A DNA stretch of 43,571 bases from Chloroflexota bacterium (GCA_021323855.1 JAJPKE010000040.1:1-43571); one strand, 5' to 3'. Positions 1-8,662 are shown, counted from the first letter of the stretch. The notes: generated by a model from the sequence alone, not told the origin. A program made the numbers and translations.

Positions 1-84
1 CGTATCTTCTCGCGTTTCGACAAGTTGGACCGCTCCTACCTGGGCTTCGTCCACTTCGTCTGCGCGCTCGTCTGGTTACGGTAA
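1..84 (+). CDS. IS5-type transposase, C-terminal fragment (cut by window edge)
   Basis: The first 28 codons are open and end in TAA. The encoded end reads RIFSRFDKLDRSYLGFV, then HFVCALVWLR, which matches the usual C-terminus of IS5-family DDE transposases. Only this tail lies inside the window, so whether the element is intact cannot be judged. It is followed at once by a sequence that looks like the terminal inverted repeat of such an element. Confidence 0.75.
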   Translation, partial: RIFSRFDKLDRSYLGFVHFVCALVWLR

Positions 85-86
85 AA

Positions 87-102
87 TGTCAACAGAACCT
101 AG
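87..102. repeat. Probable right terminal inverted repeat of the IS5-type element
   Basis: The bases tgtcaacagaacctag read on the minus strand as ctaggttctgttgaca. This resembles the CTAG/GAG-CTGTTGA ends known from IS5-family (IS427-like) elements, and it starts 3 nt after the transposase stop codon. The matching left end lies outside the window, so the assignment rests on position and family resemblance. Confidence 0.5.
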
Positions 103-155
103 TTATTGACATACCGCCGCCGAACGCATAGTTAGCAAGCAAAAGCGATTACAGC

Positions 156-198
156 AAAAGAGAGTCCCGTGGCGGGTTTAGCCACAGGACTCTCTTTT
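156..198. terminator. Bidirectional hairpin terminator
   Basis: An 18-bp stem with one mismatch (positions 156-173 against 181-198) closes a 7-nt loop. The stem has A-rich and T-rich outer ends, so it can act as a rho-independent terminator on both strands. It lies 23 nt past the stop of the flavoenzyme gene on the minus strand and also shields that gene from read-through out of the insertion sequence. Confidence 0.8.
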
Positions 199-220
199 AC
201 AAGTGATCCACAAAAAATAA

Positions 221-1210
221 TCACGACTGGCTCACCAACGCCACCACCTCATCGGCGCAGCCCCAGGAGAGCGTGACACCCGCACCGCCGTGCCCGTAGT
301 TGTGAATGGCGATGCGCCCCGGCGCGACCTCTTCGCGTTCCAGCCGCACCGTCGAACGCGCCGGACGTAGCCCGCAGACCACCGCCAGGATATCGTCGGG
401 CTGGACATTTGCCATCTCCGGCACGAGGCTGCCGCAGCGTGCGAGGATGCCTGCGGTGACGCTCTCGTCCGGCGTGACACTCTCGTTGTGTTCGTCGTCC
501 ACGCCGCCCAGCACGATGTCATGCACACGCGGCACGATATAGGCCACCTTGTTCGGTCCGTAGTCGTCCATGACCACACGATGAAAGCCTCGCGGACGGA
601 TGCGCACCACCTGCCCACGCGAGGGATAGAGTTCTTTGTCGCCCACCACCTCTCGCGCCCCCAACCCTGTGCAGTTGACGACGATAGGGTTAGCCGCAAA
701 CGCTTCATCCAGGCTGGCTATCGTGTGTTCGCTGATCGTGCCGCCGCCATCCATGAAACGGCGCTGGAGATAGCCAAGATAAATGGACATGTCAATCACC
801 GGTGCTGCGAAGATGTAGCCATCTATGTAGCCCGCCGGCAACTCGCCTGCCCGCGCGTGGCGAAAGGTATCGCGCACCGCCTCCACCCACCAGGGGTCTG
901 GCGCCGGCTGCGGCAGCGCCTCCACCACTTCGCGCATCACAACGCCATGCTCTTCCGGCGATCCCTGCGCCGCCAGTTCGCGGAAAACGCGATACGCCGC
1001 TGCGCCCCAGGCATTGACGCGCTCCTGCGGATACGCCTTGTAGGGATACCAGACGGCGGCAGCCACCTCCGAGGTGACGGCTGGCGGCTGTGGCAGTGGC
1101 CTGCTCCCCGGCATATCGCGCGCCCAGATCGTGACGCGATGCCCCGCTTCCAGCAAGCGTATGCCGGTCGTCAACCCCGATACGCCGCAGCCAATCACCA
1201 GAATATCCAT
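221..1210 (-). CDS. D-amino-acid oxidase family FAD-dependent oxidoreductase
   Basis: This is a flavoenzyme of the DAO family, which uses FAD and oxygen to deaminate D-amino acids (or glycine-like amines) to 2-oxo acids. The N-terminus carries the dinucleotide-binding loop GCGVSG. Near the C-terminus are GLRPARSTVRLE and then HNYGHGGAGVTLSWGCA, which fits the family signature including the Arg that holds the substrate carboxylate. At about 329 residues it has the usual length of monomeric bacterial DAAOs. A GTG three codons upstream (1219) is also open, but GAGAGGTG sits 6 nt before the ATG at 1210, so I chose that start. The gene is single and diverges from the pucR-like regulator, which may control it. 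The exact substrate cannot be read from the sequence; ThiO-type glycine oxidase is less likely because no thiamine genes are near. Confidence 0.88.
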   Translation of the reverse strand: MDILVIGCGVSGLTTGIRLLEAGHRVTIWARDMPGSRPLPQPPAVTSEVAAAVWYPYKAYPQERVNAWGAAAYRVFRELAAQGSPEEHGVVMREVVEALPQPAPDPWWVEAVRDTFRHARAGELPAGYIDGYIFAAPVIDMSIYLGYLQRRFMDGGGTISEHTIASLDEAFAANPIVVNCTGLGAREVVGDKELYPSRGQVVRIRPRGFHRVVMDDYGPNKVAYIVPRVHDIVLGGVDDEHNESVTPDESVTAGILARCGSLVPEMANVQPDDILAVVCGLRPARSTVRLEREEVAPGRIAIHNYGHGGAGVTLSWGCADEVVALVSQS

Positions 1211-1245
1211 CCAATTCACCTCTCATATCGCTTGGCGGTTGAAAC

Positions 1246-1489
1246 CGCGCCTGGATGGCCGCTGGCCGCGAAACCCGCCTGCGCGGGTTCGGAGTCGCCC
1301 TCTCGTCCACGGTGGGGCAGAAATTCCTGCCTGCCAAAATAGTTTTGCAGACAAGAATGTCTCCCGACTTATCATTGACCACCTGCGAGCAAGAATGTCC
1401 GCGCTTCCAACGGCCAGCCCAGCACCACAAGGCTCGCCAGTTCCTAGTCCGCGCAGGCGGACTTCGCGGCTGAAAGCCATCCAGGCGCG
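1246..1489. mobile_element. MITE-like element with about 42-bp terminal inverted repeats
   Basis: The gap between the divergent flavoenzyme and regulator genes is almost filled by a 244-bp unit with imperfect inverted ends. The outer 14 bases (1246-1259, cgcgcctggatggc) are exactly complementary to 1476-1489. Inside them, the left arm (1266-1287) and right arm (about 1449-1469) pair again through ccgcctgcgcgg-type sequence. The interior holds smaller palindromes, such as agaca-agaa-tgtct near 1352, and a second caagaatgtc motif near 1389. It encodes no transposase, so it is either a non-autonomous element or a large palindromic intergenic repeat. It would separate the two promoters. Confidence 0.55.
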
Positions 1490-1588
1490 AATTCATTCGC
1501 TGGCTGTTCTTGCGACCCCAACAATGACATGATACGCTTAGGGGCAAAATTGGCACAGATCAGCGTAGATCAATGTCAGGATACACCC

Positions 1589-3235
1589 ATGCTTACGGTT
1601 CGCCAGGTACTCACGATGGATGTCTTTGCCGGCAGCACGCTCGTCGCTGGCTGCGATGGGCTGGACCGTGAGGTACGCTGGGCGCATCCAGTGGATATTC
1701 CAGAGGCCAGCGAGTGGGTGCGCCCCGGCGAACTGCTGCTCACCACCTTCTATGGTTTTCGCGATGATCCAGAGGCCCAGCGCCAGCTCTGCGCGGACCT
1801 CGCGGCGAAGGGGCTGGCGGGGATGGTCGTCGCCGTCGGTCAGTATCTCGACCATGTGCCGGAGAGTGTGCGCGTTGCCGCCGACGCCGCTGGCTTTCCC
1901 ATCATCGAACTCCCCTGGTCCGTGCCGCTGGAAGATGTCGTGCGCACCGTCTCCGAACATATCATCAATGAGCAGTATCAACTGTACAAGCAGTCGCTCG
2001 CCATTCACCGCTCGCTGACGCGCGTGGTGCTGGATGGCGGTTCGCTGGCCGATGTCGCCCGCGAACTCTGCCTGCTGCTCAAACGCGCTGTGGAGATTGA
2101 CGACATCTCCTTCAATGTGCTGGCGACCTCCGAGGAGGCCGAGCATGACATTGACGAGAGCCGCCGCGCCTCGATCCGCGAGGGACATAGCTCGCCCGGC
2201 CTGCTGGACTATCTGCGCAAGGCCGGCATCCTCAACAAAGTGCGCACCTCGCTGGCGCCGCTGCGCATTGACCCCAACGAGCAGACACGCGCCGCCGGCA
2301 TGACGATGGCGCGCATCCTGGCGCCCATCGTCGTCGCGCGCAAAATCTACGGCTACGTCTGGATCATCGCCGGCAATCGGGAACTGGAACCGCTGGACTT
2401 CCACGCCATCGAACACGCCGCAACAGTCGCCGCGCTGATCCTCTTCCGCGACGAGACGGCGCATCAGGCGGAGGAACGCCTGGAAAGCCGCGTCATCAGC
2501 CGTCTGCTGGCCATCGAGCCGCAACTGGATAATACCGTCCGCGAGGAGGCGGCGCGCTTCCGCCTGCGGCTGGAAGGGCAACATGCCGTTGTGGTGGCCG
2601 ACCCCAACGGCAACGATGTGCGCACCGTCGAACGCATGGCGCGGACGGCTGCGCATCGCAGCGGCGTGGCCGCCGCCGTGGGTGAGCGCGCCGGGCGCGT
2701 GGTGGCGTTGATCGAGTGTGGACGTGCCGAGGCCACCAGCGACTTCTGCCGTCACTTCGCCACAGAGTCGCGGCTGCTGGATACGCCGGTGCGCATCGGC
2801 GCCAGCACAGTGCATGGCGGCGCGACGACGCTGAACAACGCCTATGAGCAGGCGCTCGAAGCATTGACGCTGCTGCCTGCGCTTGGCGATGAACGGCTGG
2901 TGGCGACTTTCGAGGAGTTGGGGTTGCTCCACTGGCTGCATACCGTGCCACCGGAGGCGCTGGCGGAGAACGCCTACGCGCGCCGCATCCAGCGGCTGGC
3001 GGAGAGCGACCGCACGCGCGACGCTGATTTGCTGCACACGCTGGAAGTCTTTTTGGAGTGCGACGGCAACGGCGTGCGGGCGGCGGAGAAGCTGATCGTT
3101 CACCGGCACACGCTGAAATATCGCCTGCAACGCATCGAGGAAATCTGTGACGTGGACCTCAGCGATCCCCTCTGCAAGCTCAACCTACGCGCGGCGCTGC
3201 TCTCCCGCCGCATGCGTGGCCGGGCTGGTGGGTGA
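1589..3235 (+). CDS. PucR-family transcriptional regulator
   Basis: A 548-residue regulator of the PucR/CdaR class. The first 125 or so residues form the purine-catabolism (PucR) sensor domain (MLTVRQVLTMDVFAGSTLVA ... HPVDIPEASEWVRPGELLLTT). The middle contains a GGDEF-like divergent region. Residues about 485-535 (LECDGNGVRAAEKLIVHRHT, then LKYRLQRIEEI) are the C-terminal helix-turn-helix of the HTH_30 type. In characterised members this family senses purine breakdown products or amino acids. The start is the ATG at 1589, 8 nt after TCAGGA; an upstream ATG at 1529 is open but has no ribosome site. It stands divergent to the DAO-family gene, a plausible target. Confidence 0.9.
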   Translation: MLTVRQVLTMDVFAGSTLVAGCDGLDREVRWAHPVDIPEASEWVRPGELLLTTFYGFRDDPEAQRQLCADLAAKGLAGMVVAVGQYLDHVPESVRVAADAAGFPIIELPWSVPLEDVVRTVSEHIINEQYQLYKQSLAIHRSLTRVVLDGGSLADVARELCLLLKRAVEIDDISFNVLATSEEAEHDIDESRRASIREGHSSPGLLDYLRKAGILNKVRTSLAPLRIDPNEQTRAAGMTMARILAPIVVARKIYGYVWIIAGNRELEPLDFHAIEHAATVAALILFRDETAHQAEERLESRVISRLLAIEPQLDNTVREEAARFRLRLEGQHAVVVADPNGNDVRTVERMARTAAHRSGVAAAVGERAGRVVALIECGRAEATSDFCRHFATESRLLDTPVRIGASTVHGGATTLNNAYEQALEALTLLPALGDERLVATFEELGLLHWLHTVPPEALAENAYARRIQRLAESDRTRDADLLHTLEVFLECDGNGVRAAEKLIVHRHTLKYRLQRIEEICDVDLSDPLCKLNLRAALLSRRMRGRAGG

Positions 3236-3304
3236 ATCTACCCCTTGCCGCCATCAGGCGTTCTCAGTACAATGGCGTTGCTCAGCTAGAGATTCTGTAT
3301 AACG

Positions 3305-3850
3305 ATGTATTCAGAAAGCACGAGGAATGCCGTGGCCAGCATCCCGCCGCCCTATTCGCCCTATCTGGCATATCCGCCGACGCCAGTATTGCCCGCCTGC
3401 CCGAAGTGTGGGCAGAGCGATCAGGTGCAGCCAGTGCCGTTCGTCTATACAGCGGGCAAGATACAGCTTGCGCCGCCTGCGCCGCCGCGCACAGAGGCCC
3501 CCTGGGAGACGTGGGCAATTGTGACGACGGCCATCCTCAGCGCGATGCTGTTATGCTCGCTCTATGGGACGTTGACGGCGCTCCCATACCAATATCTCCT
3601 GCCGCTCACCCTCTTTTTCGGTTTACCGGGCGTGCTGGCCATCGCCATTTTTCTGCTCATCGTCATCGCATCGCAACTCAAACGCATGCGTTCCCAGCGG
3701 ATAGATGCCCGGCGCAAACAGGCCGAATGGCACAAGGCGCTGGAACGCTGGCAGCGGTTGCTCTACTGTCACCGTGACGATGGCGTGTTCCTGCCGCCGG
3801 ATAGCGCCTTCGAGTCAGTCGCTTGGATGAAGTCACTGCTCTATAAATAG
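3305..3850 (+). CDS. Small membrane protein with N-terminal zinc-ribbon-like motif
   Basis: I do not recognise the family. The 181-residue protein starts with a Pro/Tyr-rich stretch and CPKCGQSDQ. It then has two hydrophobic segments (about residues 70-92 and 97-122), a basic juxtamembrane helix and a cytosolic end with LLYCHRDDGVFLPP. The CPKC pair plus the later Cys-His would suit a split zinc ribbon, as in other Chloroflexota membrane proteins with a short ribbon beside two membrane helices. A GTG at 3332 has a better ribosome site (GAGGA, 5 nt away) than the ATG at 3305, so the true protein may be nine residues shorter. It follows the regulator by about 70 nt and could be co-transcribed. 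Confidence 0.7.
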   Translation: MYSESTRNAVASIPPPYSPYLAYPPTPVLPACPKCGQSDQVQPVPFVYTAGKIQLAPPAPPRTEAPWETWAIVTTAILSAMLLCSLYGTLTALPYQYLLPLTLFFGLPGVLAIAIFLLIVIASQLKRMRSQRIDARRKQAEWHKALERWQRLLYCHRDDGVFLPPDSAFESVAWMKSLLYK

Positions 3851-3941
3851 CCAACTATCTCGACGCATCCGCGAGCCGCGTGCTAGAATGCGCTGAACAT
3901 CGTTTGGCGTAAGCATCCGGCAGGTGGCCAGTGTCTGAACT

Positions 3942-3982
3942 CCTCTCTCCCGCGCAGGGGGGAGGGGTCGGGGGTGGGGGGA
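3942..3982. repeat. GC-rich inverted repeat, copy 1 (G-quadruplex type)
   Basis: Copy of a repeat whose core is ctctcccgcg-x-gggagagg with a G-rich flank. On the plus strand it gives four G-runs (3957-3962, 3964-3967, 3970-3974, 3976-3981) with loops of 1, 2 and 1 nt, a textbook G-quadruplex pattern. The last run also serves as the ribosome site of rdgB. Confidence 0.85.
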
Positions 3983-3985
3983 TTC

Positions 3986-4603
3986 TTGAGCAAGCCGCGT
4001 ATTCTGCTGGCGACTACCAATCAGCACAAAATCAAAGAGTTCCGTGAGATTCTGGCAGATAGCGATATTCCCTGCGAACTGGTCAGCCCGCTCGACGTGA
4101 ACATTCAGGCGCAGGTCGAGGAGACGGGCAGCACCTTCGCAGAGAACGCCATCCTCAAGGCGCTAGCCTATGCGGAGGCCGCCGGAATGCCCGCACTGGC
4201 CGACGATTCGGGGCTGGAGATAGACGCGCTGAACGGCGAACCTGGCGTCTACTCGGCGCGCTGGGCAGGCGAGCATACGCCCTACGAAGAGCGTTTTCGC
4301 ATCCTTTTCGCGCGGCTCGATGGCGTGCCCGCAGCAGAGCGCAGCGCGCGCTATCGCTGTGTCATCGCCATCGCGGAACCCGCGCCGCGTGGCCTCTACG
4401 ATGTCGTGGATGGCACGATGGAGGGGCAGATCGCTTTTGCGCCAGCCGGTAGCAATGGCTTCGGCTACGATCCGATCTTCTACGTGCCGCAGTATGGTCG
4501 CACCGCCGCCGAAATCACCGCTGAGGAGAAGCACCGTCTCAGCCATCGTGGCATTGCCGGGCGTGCTGCCGCCTCGTCGCTGGCGCGCTTGTTCGCCGTA
4601 TAG
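3986..4603 (+). CDS. rdgB: XTP/dITP diphosphatase (RdgB/HAM1)
   Basis: Hydrolyses dITP, XTP and ITP to monophosphates and pyrophosphate, keeping deaminated purines out of DNA and RNA. All family motifs are present: TTNQHKIKEF at the N-terminus, ADDSGLEIDALNGEPGVYSARW-type active site, GSNGFGYDPIF, and the ending SHRGIAGRAAAS. The length of 205 residues is normal. The start is probably TTG at 3986, giving MSKPRILLATTN, directly after the G-tract of repeat copy 1; a GTG at 3974 inside the G-tract is open but would overlap it. The next gene, an exonuclease fusion, starts 89 nt later on the same strand, so both may serve genome integrity. Confidence 0.93.
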   Translation: MSKPRILLATTNQHKIKEFREILADSDIPCELVSPLDVNIQAQVEETGSTFAENAILKALAYAEAAGMPALADDSGLEIDALNGEPGVYSARWAGEHTPYEERFRILFARLDGVPAAERSARYRCVIAIAEPAPRGLYDVVDGTMEGQIAFAPAGSNGFGYDPIFYVPQYGRTAAEITAEEKHRLSHRGIAGRAAASSLARLFAV

Positions 4604-4630
4604 CCAGTCGCTGTCCCTCGCGCTCTGGTT

Positions 4631-4670
4631 CCCCTCTCCCGCGCACGGGGGAGGGGTTAGGGGTGGGGGA
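4631..4670. repeat. GC-rich inverted repeat, copy 2 (G-quadruplex type)
   Basis: Same family as copy 1, with G-runs at 4647-4651, 4653-4656, 4660-4663 and 4665-4669 on the coding strand (loops 1, 3 and 1 nt). It lies 23 nt before the GTG start of the DnaQ/DinG-like gene. Confidence 0.85.
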
Positions 4671-4692
4671 TTTCTATTGATGGGAGTCATCC

Positions 4693-7600
4693 GTGCCAGG
4701 GCGCACTACTATCACGCGCGTTGCCATTGATCTCGAAACCACCGGGCTACATGCCGACCAGGACGCGATCATCGAGATCGGCGCACTCAAGTTTGCCGGC
4801 GAGGATGTGCTGGATACATTCGAGTCGTTTGTTTCGCCTGGTATCCCCGTTCCCTTTCGCGTGCAGCGGCTCACCGGCATCGGCTCCGCCCAACTTAAAC
4901 ACGCGCCCTCACTCGCGGAACTGCTGCCCAAACTGCGCGCTTTCATTGGTGACTTCCCGCTTGTCGGCCATAGCGTCCCTTTCGATGCCGCGTTTCTGCA
5001 TCGCGTCGGGCTGGCGCGACATAATCCGCTGGTAGATACCTTTGAGCTGGCTTCTGCGCTGCTGCCGGGGCTGCCCAGCTATACGCTCGCCTCGGTCGGC
5101 AGGGCGCTTGGCGTAAAAAGTCCGATGTATCATCGCGCGCTGGCGGATGCGCAGCTTTCGATGGAGGTCTTTTTGGCGCTGCTCAAGCGGCTGGACGAAC
5201 TGGACGCCAGCACCATCGAAGGGCTGGGCCGCCTTGCTGCGCCACCGGATTGGACCCCTGCCTATTTTGTGCGCGCCGCCGTGCGTGAGCAGCGCGCCAG
5301 CCTCGGCAACCTGAATAAGAACGGCAACGGCGGTCTCTTCGCCGGAGCCACCTCATCGCTGGGCGATCAGCTTGCCGCCAAGCTCGGCATGGACCCTGCC
5401 GTCCTCTCGCTCGCCATCACACCGGAGACTCCGCCTGCCCGGATGCGGCTCGTTCCTCTGGATGAGGATGCACCCACGCCTGAAGATACAGCCGCTGAGG
5501 TGGCCGCAACTGAGATGACCGCGACGACTGAAGCAACGGAAACGCCAGAAACGTTGCCGCCAATGGCGGTCGTTGCGCCGGAGATACAGGCGGAGGCGCA
5601 GGCGATGCTTCAGCGCACGATCAGTGTCAATGCCGGCGCGGCGCTGGCTACTGGTGGCGGTCCCCTGCTGTTGGAGGCGCAGAACGACGGCTCCGGCGCA
5701 ATTGCCTGCCTCAGCGCTGCGCTCACCTGGGCAAGCGAACACCAGAGCAAGCTGCTGGTGAGCGCCGCCGATCAGGAACGCCTGCGCCGTCTGGTGCAGC
5801 GCCTCCTACCGCGCGCCTTCGAGCTGGCGGCGCTGTCCCCAGATGCGCTCTCCGTCATGGAACTGGCCGAGCGCGAAAGCTATCTCTGCCTGCACCGCTG
5901 GTTTGGCATCGCCCGCACTGCGCGCAACGGCACGCTCTCGCAAGATATGGCGCGCGGGCTGGCGAAGCTCACCGTCTGGGCGGGACGCACAGAGACGGGC
6001 GCGCGTGGCGAGGTGGCACTGGCTGGCTCTGAGCTTGGCGCATGGGAGCGCGTGCGTTCGGGAACCGAGTTCGCTGATTCCGCCAGCGATTGCACCTATC
6101 GCCGCGATGGCTACTGCTTCGTCGCCCGCGCGCAGGAGGCGGCAGTGGCGGCCAGCGTTGTCCTCACCACCCATGCCGCGCTCGCCGCGCATCTCAGCGG
6201 CGCGGATACATTTTTGCCAGAAGCCGACCGCGTGCTGGTGCTGGATGCGCACCTGCTGGAAGACGAACTGCGCCGCAGCCGCAGCAGCGCGCTCGATCAG
6301 GCGGAACTGACCGCGCAACTCGATCAACTGGCGGAGACGCTGCCCGATGGCAAACGCGCCGGACTGCTGCATCTGGCGGCGCAGCGCATGGAGCAATCCG
6401 CAGCCAAAGGCAGAGCCACGCATGAGAAAGCCTGGTTTGCGCAGGTGGAACGCGCCCGCCGCAGCAGTGCGCCGTTCTTTCAGGCGTGGTACCGGCTGCT
6501 CGTGGAGGCGCTGGGCGATAGCGGCAAGGGCGGCCAGCTCAGCGAGAATATCGAGCAGCGGGTTCTGCGCCTGGATGCCGCCAGCCGTCGCCTCGCCGCC
6601 TGGGACGAAGTTGCGTCCGCCTGGGTGACGCTCGATGAGCAGTTGACCGGCGTGGCGAAGCTGGCGCGCGAGGTGGGGCAGCAGGTGGTGACGCTGCGCG
6701 GCAAGAAGGCGAGCATCGCCAGCGACGGCATCGCCACCGATTTGTTCGGCGCTGCGCGCATGCTGGATCGCATACGCGCCCAGGTATCGGCGGTGTTCAG
6801 CGCCAGCGGCGCCGAAAACGCTGTGTACTGGCTGCGGCTCCCTTACTCCCAGAACAACAATAATAACGTCGCTGGTGATGGAAACGCTGGACGGCGCGGG
6901 CGCTTCGATCACCGGCAACAGCAGAAGCCGCGCGACGCAAAGGAGCAGCCGCCAGCCCAGGCAGCCGGAGCAACCGAGTCAGCCGATACGATGCAGACCA
7001 TGCCTGAGACACAGGAGGTCACGCCACCATCAACGCCTGCGGAGACGCCCGAAACGACGGAATCTGCCGCAGCATCGCCGGCAGCCAGCGCCACGCTCGT
7101 CGCCACACTATCGGCGACCGAGCCAGAAGCAACGCCAGTGCTGCATAGCGCGCCGATACGGGTGGGGCAGGAGTTGGCGTCGCTCGCCACGCCGGAGCGC
7201 GGGCTGATTCTGGCGGCACCCGCGCTGGCGGTTGCTGGCGACTTCACCTTCGCTACTGGCTCGCTCAATTTACCGGCGACCACACAGACCCTCGGCCCGG
7301 CGATGGACCGCAGCCAGCAAACGCTGCTCTGCCTGCCGTCGGATGTGCCAGAGCCGAATGCGCCAAAATATCAGCGCCATCTCGACGATTTGCTGATTCA
7401 CCTCGCCACCACGCTCAACGGCGACCTCGTGGTGATGTTCCCATCGCACGCGGCTCTGCGGTCCAGCGCTGTCACCATTCGCCGTGTCCTCGAACGGCAG
7501 CGCATCATGCTGATGGTGCAGGGGCAGGATGGCTCGGTGCGCCAGCTCTGGCGCGCCTTCCGCACGGAGTCGCGCGTGGTGTTGCTGGGTGCAGGCGCCT

Positions 7601-7947
7601 TCTGGGAGGGGATGGACCAGATCGAGCGCCCGCCCGCCTGCGTCGTCGTCACCCGCGTGCCCTTCCCGGCGCTCAGCGATCCACTGCTGGCGGCGCGCGC
7701 CGAAACCTGGGAGGACCAGCAGAGCCAGTTCGTCGTGCCACATGCCGCGCTGAAGCTGCGTCAGGCGCTCGGCGGCCTCGCCTGGAGCCACTGGCGGCGC
7801 AACGCCGTCGTTCTCTTCGACCGTCGCCTTCAGACGCGCGGCTACGGCCAGACTATCCTGGGCACACTGCCCCGCTGCACCCACTATCAGGAGCCAGCGG
7901 CGCAGATTGTCGAACGCGCGGCGGACTGGGTGGCCGGTAACTACTAG
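4693..7947 (+). CDS. DnaQ-type 3'-5' exonuclease fused to a degenerate DinG-like helicase region
   Basis: A 1084-residue protein. Residues 1-170 are a DEDDh exonuclease with all catalytic positions visible: D13 and E15 (AIDLETTG), D98 (GHSVPFDAAFL), H147 and D152 (YHRALADAQ). The rest follows the DinG/XPD layout but has lost its ATPase core. Where Walker A should be (about 320-335) there is LLLEAQNDGSGAIACLSAAL with no GKT/S. The DEAH box is replaced by DAHL (518-521). Motif VI reads RQALGGLAWS, without the usual QxxGRxxR arginines. Fe-S loop remnants remain (C399, and C467/C475 in DCTYRRDGYC). GAGAFWEGMD near the C-terminus is well kept. Two low-complexity Thr/Glu/Pro/Ala linkers (about 255-290 and 715-800) split it. 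The exonuclease is probably active and the helicase part a nucleic-acid-binding pseudo-enzyme. The GTG start follows repeat copy 2. Confidence 0.88.
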   Translation: MPGRTTITRVAIDLETTGLHADQDAIIEIGALKFAGEDVLDTFESFVSPGIPVPFRVQRLTGIGSAQLKHAPSLAELLPKLRAFIGDFPLVGHSVPFDAAFLHRVGLARHNPLVDTFELASALLPGLPSYTLASVGRALGVKSPMYHRALADAQLSMEVFLALLKRLDELDASTIEGLGRLAAPPDWTPAYFVRAAVREQRASLGNLNKNGNGGLFAGATSSLGDQLAAKLGMDPAVLSLAITPETPPARMRLVPLDEDAPTPEDTAAEVAATEMTATTEATETPETLPPMAVVAPEIQAEAQAMLQRTISVNAGAALATGGGPLLLEAQNDGSGAIACLSAALTWASEHQSKLLVSAADQERLRRLVQRLLPRAFELAALSPDALSVMELAERESYLCLHRWFGIARTARNGTLSQDMARGLAKLTVWAGRTETGARGEVALAGSELGAWERVRSGTEFADSASDCTYRRDGYCFVARAQEAAVAASVVLTTHAALAAHLSGADTFLPEADRVLVLDAHLLEDELRRSRSSALDQAELTAQLDQLAETLPDGKRAGLLHLAAQRMEQSAAKGRATHEKAWFAQVERARRSSAPFFQAWYRLLVEALGDSGKGGQLSENIEQRVLRLDAASRRLAAWDEVASAWVTLDEQLTGVAKLAREVGQQVVTLRGKKASIASDGIATDLFGAARMLDRIRAQVSAVFSASGAENAVYWLRLPYSQNNNNNVAGDGNAGRRGRFDHRQQQKPRDAKEQPPAQAAGATESADTMQTMPETQEVTPPSTPAETPETTESAAASPAASATLVATLSATEPEATPVLHSAPIRVGQELASLATPERGLILAAPALAVAGDFTFATGSLNLPATTQTLGPAMDRSQQTLLCLPSDVPEPNAPKYQRHLDDLLIHLATTLNGDLVVMFPSHAALRSSAVTIRRVLERQRIMLMVQGQDGSVRQLWRAFRTESRVVLLGAGAFWEGMDQIERPPACVVVTRVPFPALSDPLLAARAETWEDQQSQFVVPHAALKLRQALGGLAWSHWRRNAVVLFDRRLQTRGYGQTILGTLPRCTHYQEPAAQIVERAADWVAGNY

Positions 7948-8034
7948 ACCATACCAGACCAATAGACCGCTAGACAGCGCCCAGTATGTCGCGTACAATG
8001 CCGCAGTATAGGCGTTCTATAGGTTCATCTGCGC

Positions 8035-8070
8035 TCCCCTCTCCTTGTGGGAGAGGGGCCGGGGGTGAGG
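8035..8070. repeat. GC-rich inverted repeat, copy 3
   Basis: Core cccctctccttgtgggagagggg followed by ccgggggtgagg. It lies between the DnaQ/DinG-like gene and coaD, 46 nt before the coaD start. Confidence 0.8.
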
Positions 8071-8115
8071 TTAGCCAGACACGACCCGACACAGAGACAA
8101 CGAGGAGTTCCGCCG

Positions 8116-8622
8116 ATGGGGGAGAGTGAACACCGCCATCTCGTCGCCGTCTATCCCGGTTCCTTCGATCCGGTGCATCGCGGGCATATTGACATTGCCA
8201 AACGCGCCGCGCGGCTGGTGGATGAACTGGTTATCGCCGTCTATGAGACGCCCAGCAAAAACCTGCTCTTTTCCACGGATGAACGGGTCGCGCTCTGGAA
8301 AGACGCCATCGCCAGCGAAGGATTGACCAATGTGCGGGTCGAGCGTTTCCAGGGATTGATCGTAGATTTCGCTCGCACTCTCGGCGCGCAGGCGACCGTG
8401 CGCGGGCTGCGCGCCGTCACCGACTTCGAGTACGAGTTTCAGCAGGCGTTGATGAACCGCAACCTTGCGCCAGAGATCGAGACGCTGATGATTATTACGG
8501 CGCTGCCACATCTTTTCATCAGTTCCAGCCTGCTCAAAGAAGTCGCCCGGCTGCATGGTGACCTCAACGGCATCGTCACGCCCGGCGTCGCACAGGCGCT
8601 CCGCGAGCGGCTCGGCGCGTGA
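8116..8622 (+). CDS. coaD: Phosphopantetheine adenylyltransferase
   Basis: Transfers AMP from ATP to 4'-phosphopantetheine, the penultimate step of coenzyme A synthesis. The 168-residue length is typical. Visible motifs are the nucleotidyltransferase signature YPGSFDPVHRGH near residue 15, the substrate loop TVRGLRAVTDFEYE, and FISSSLLKEVA, the ISSTxxR-type ATP-binding motif. The start at ATG 8116 has GAGGAG 9 nt upstream; the frame is open further back through the repeat but has no ribosome site there. No other CoA genes are in the window. Confidence 0.95.
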   Translation: MGESEHRHLVAVYPGSFDPVHRGHIDIAKRAARLVDELVIAVYETPSKNLLFSTDERVALWKDAIASEGLTNVRVERFQGLIVDFARTLGAQATVRGLRAVTDFEYEFQQALMNRNLAPEIETLMIITALPHLFISSSLLKEVARLHGDLNGIVTPGVAQALRERLGA

Positions 8623-8662
8623 GACCTCATCCCTTGCTTCGTCAGGATATATAAGCTGGGCG

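Noticed and set aside
792..1556. 254-codon minus-strand gene
   Set aside because: It reads through the MITE-like element and then overlaps the flavoenzyme gene in another frame; no motifs.
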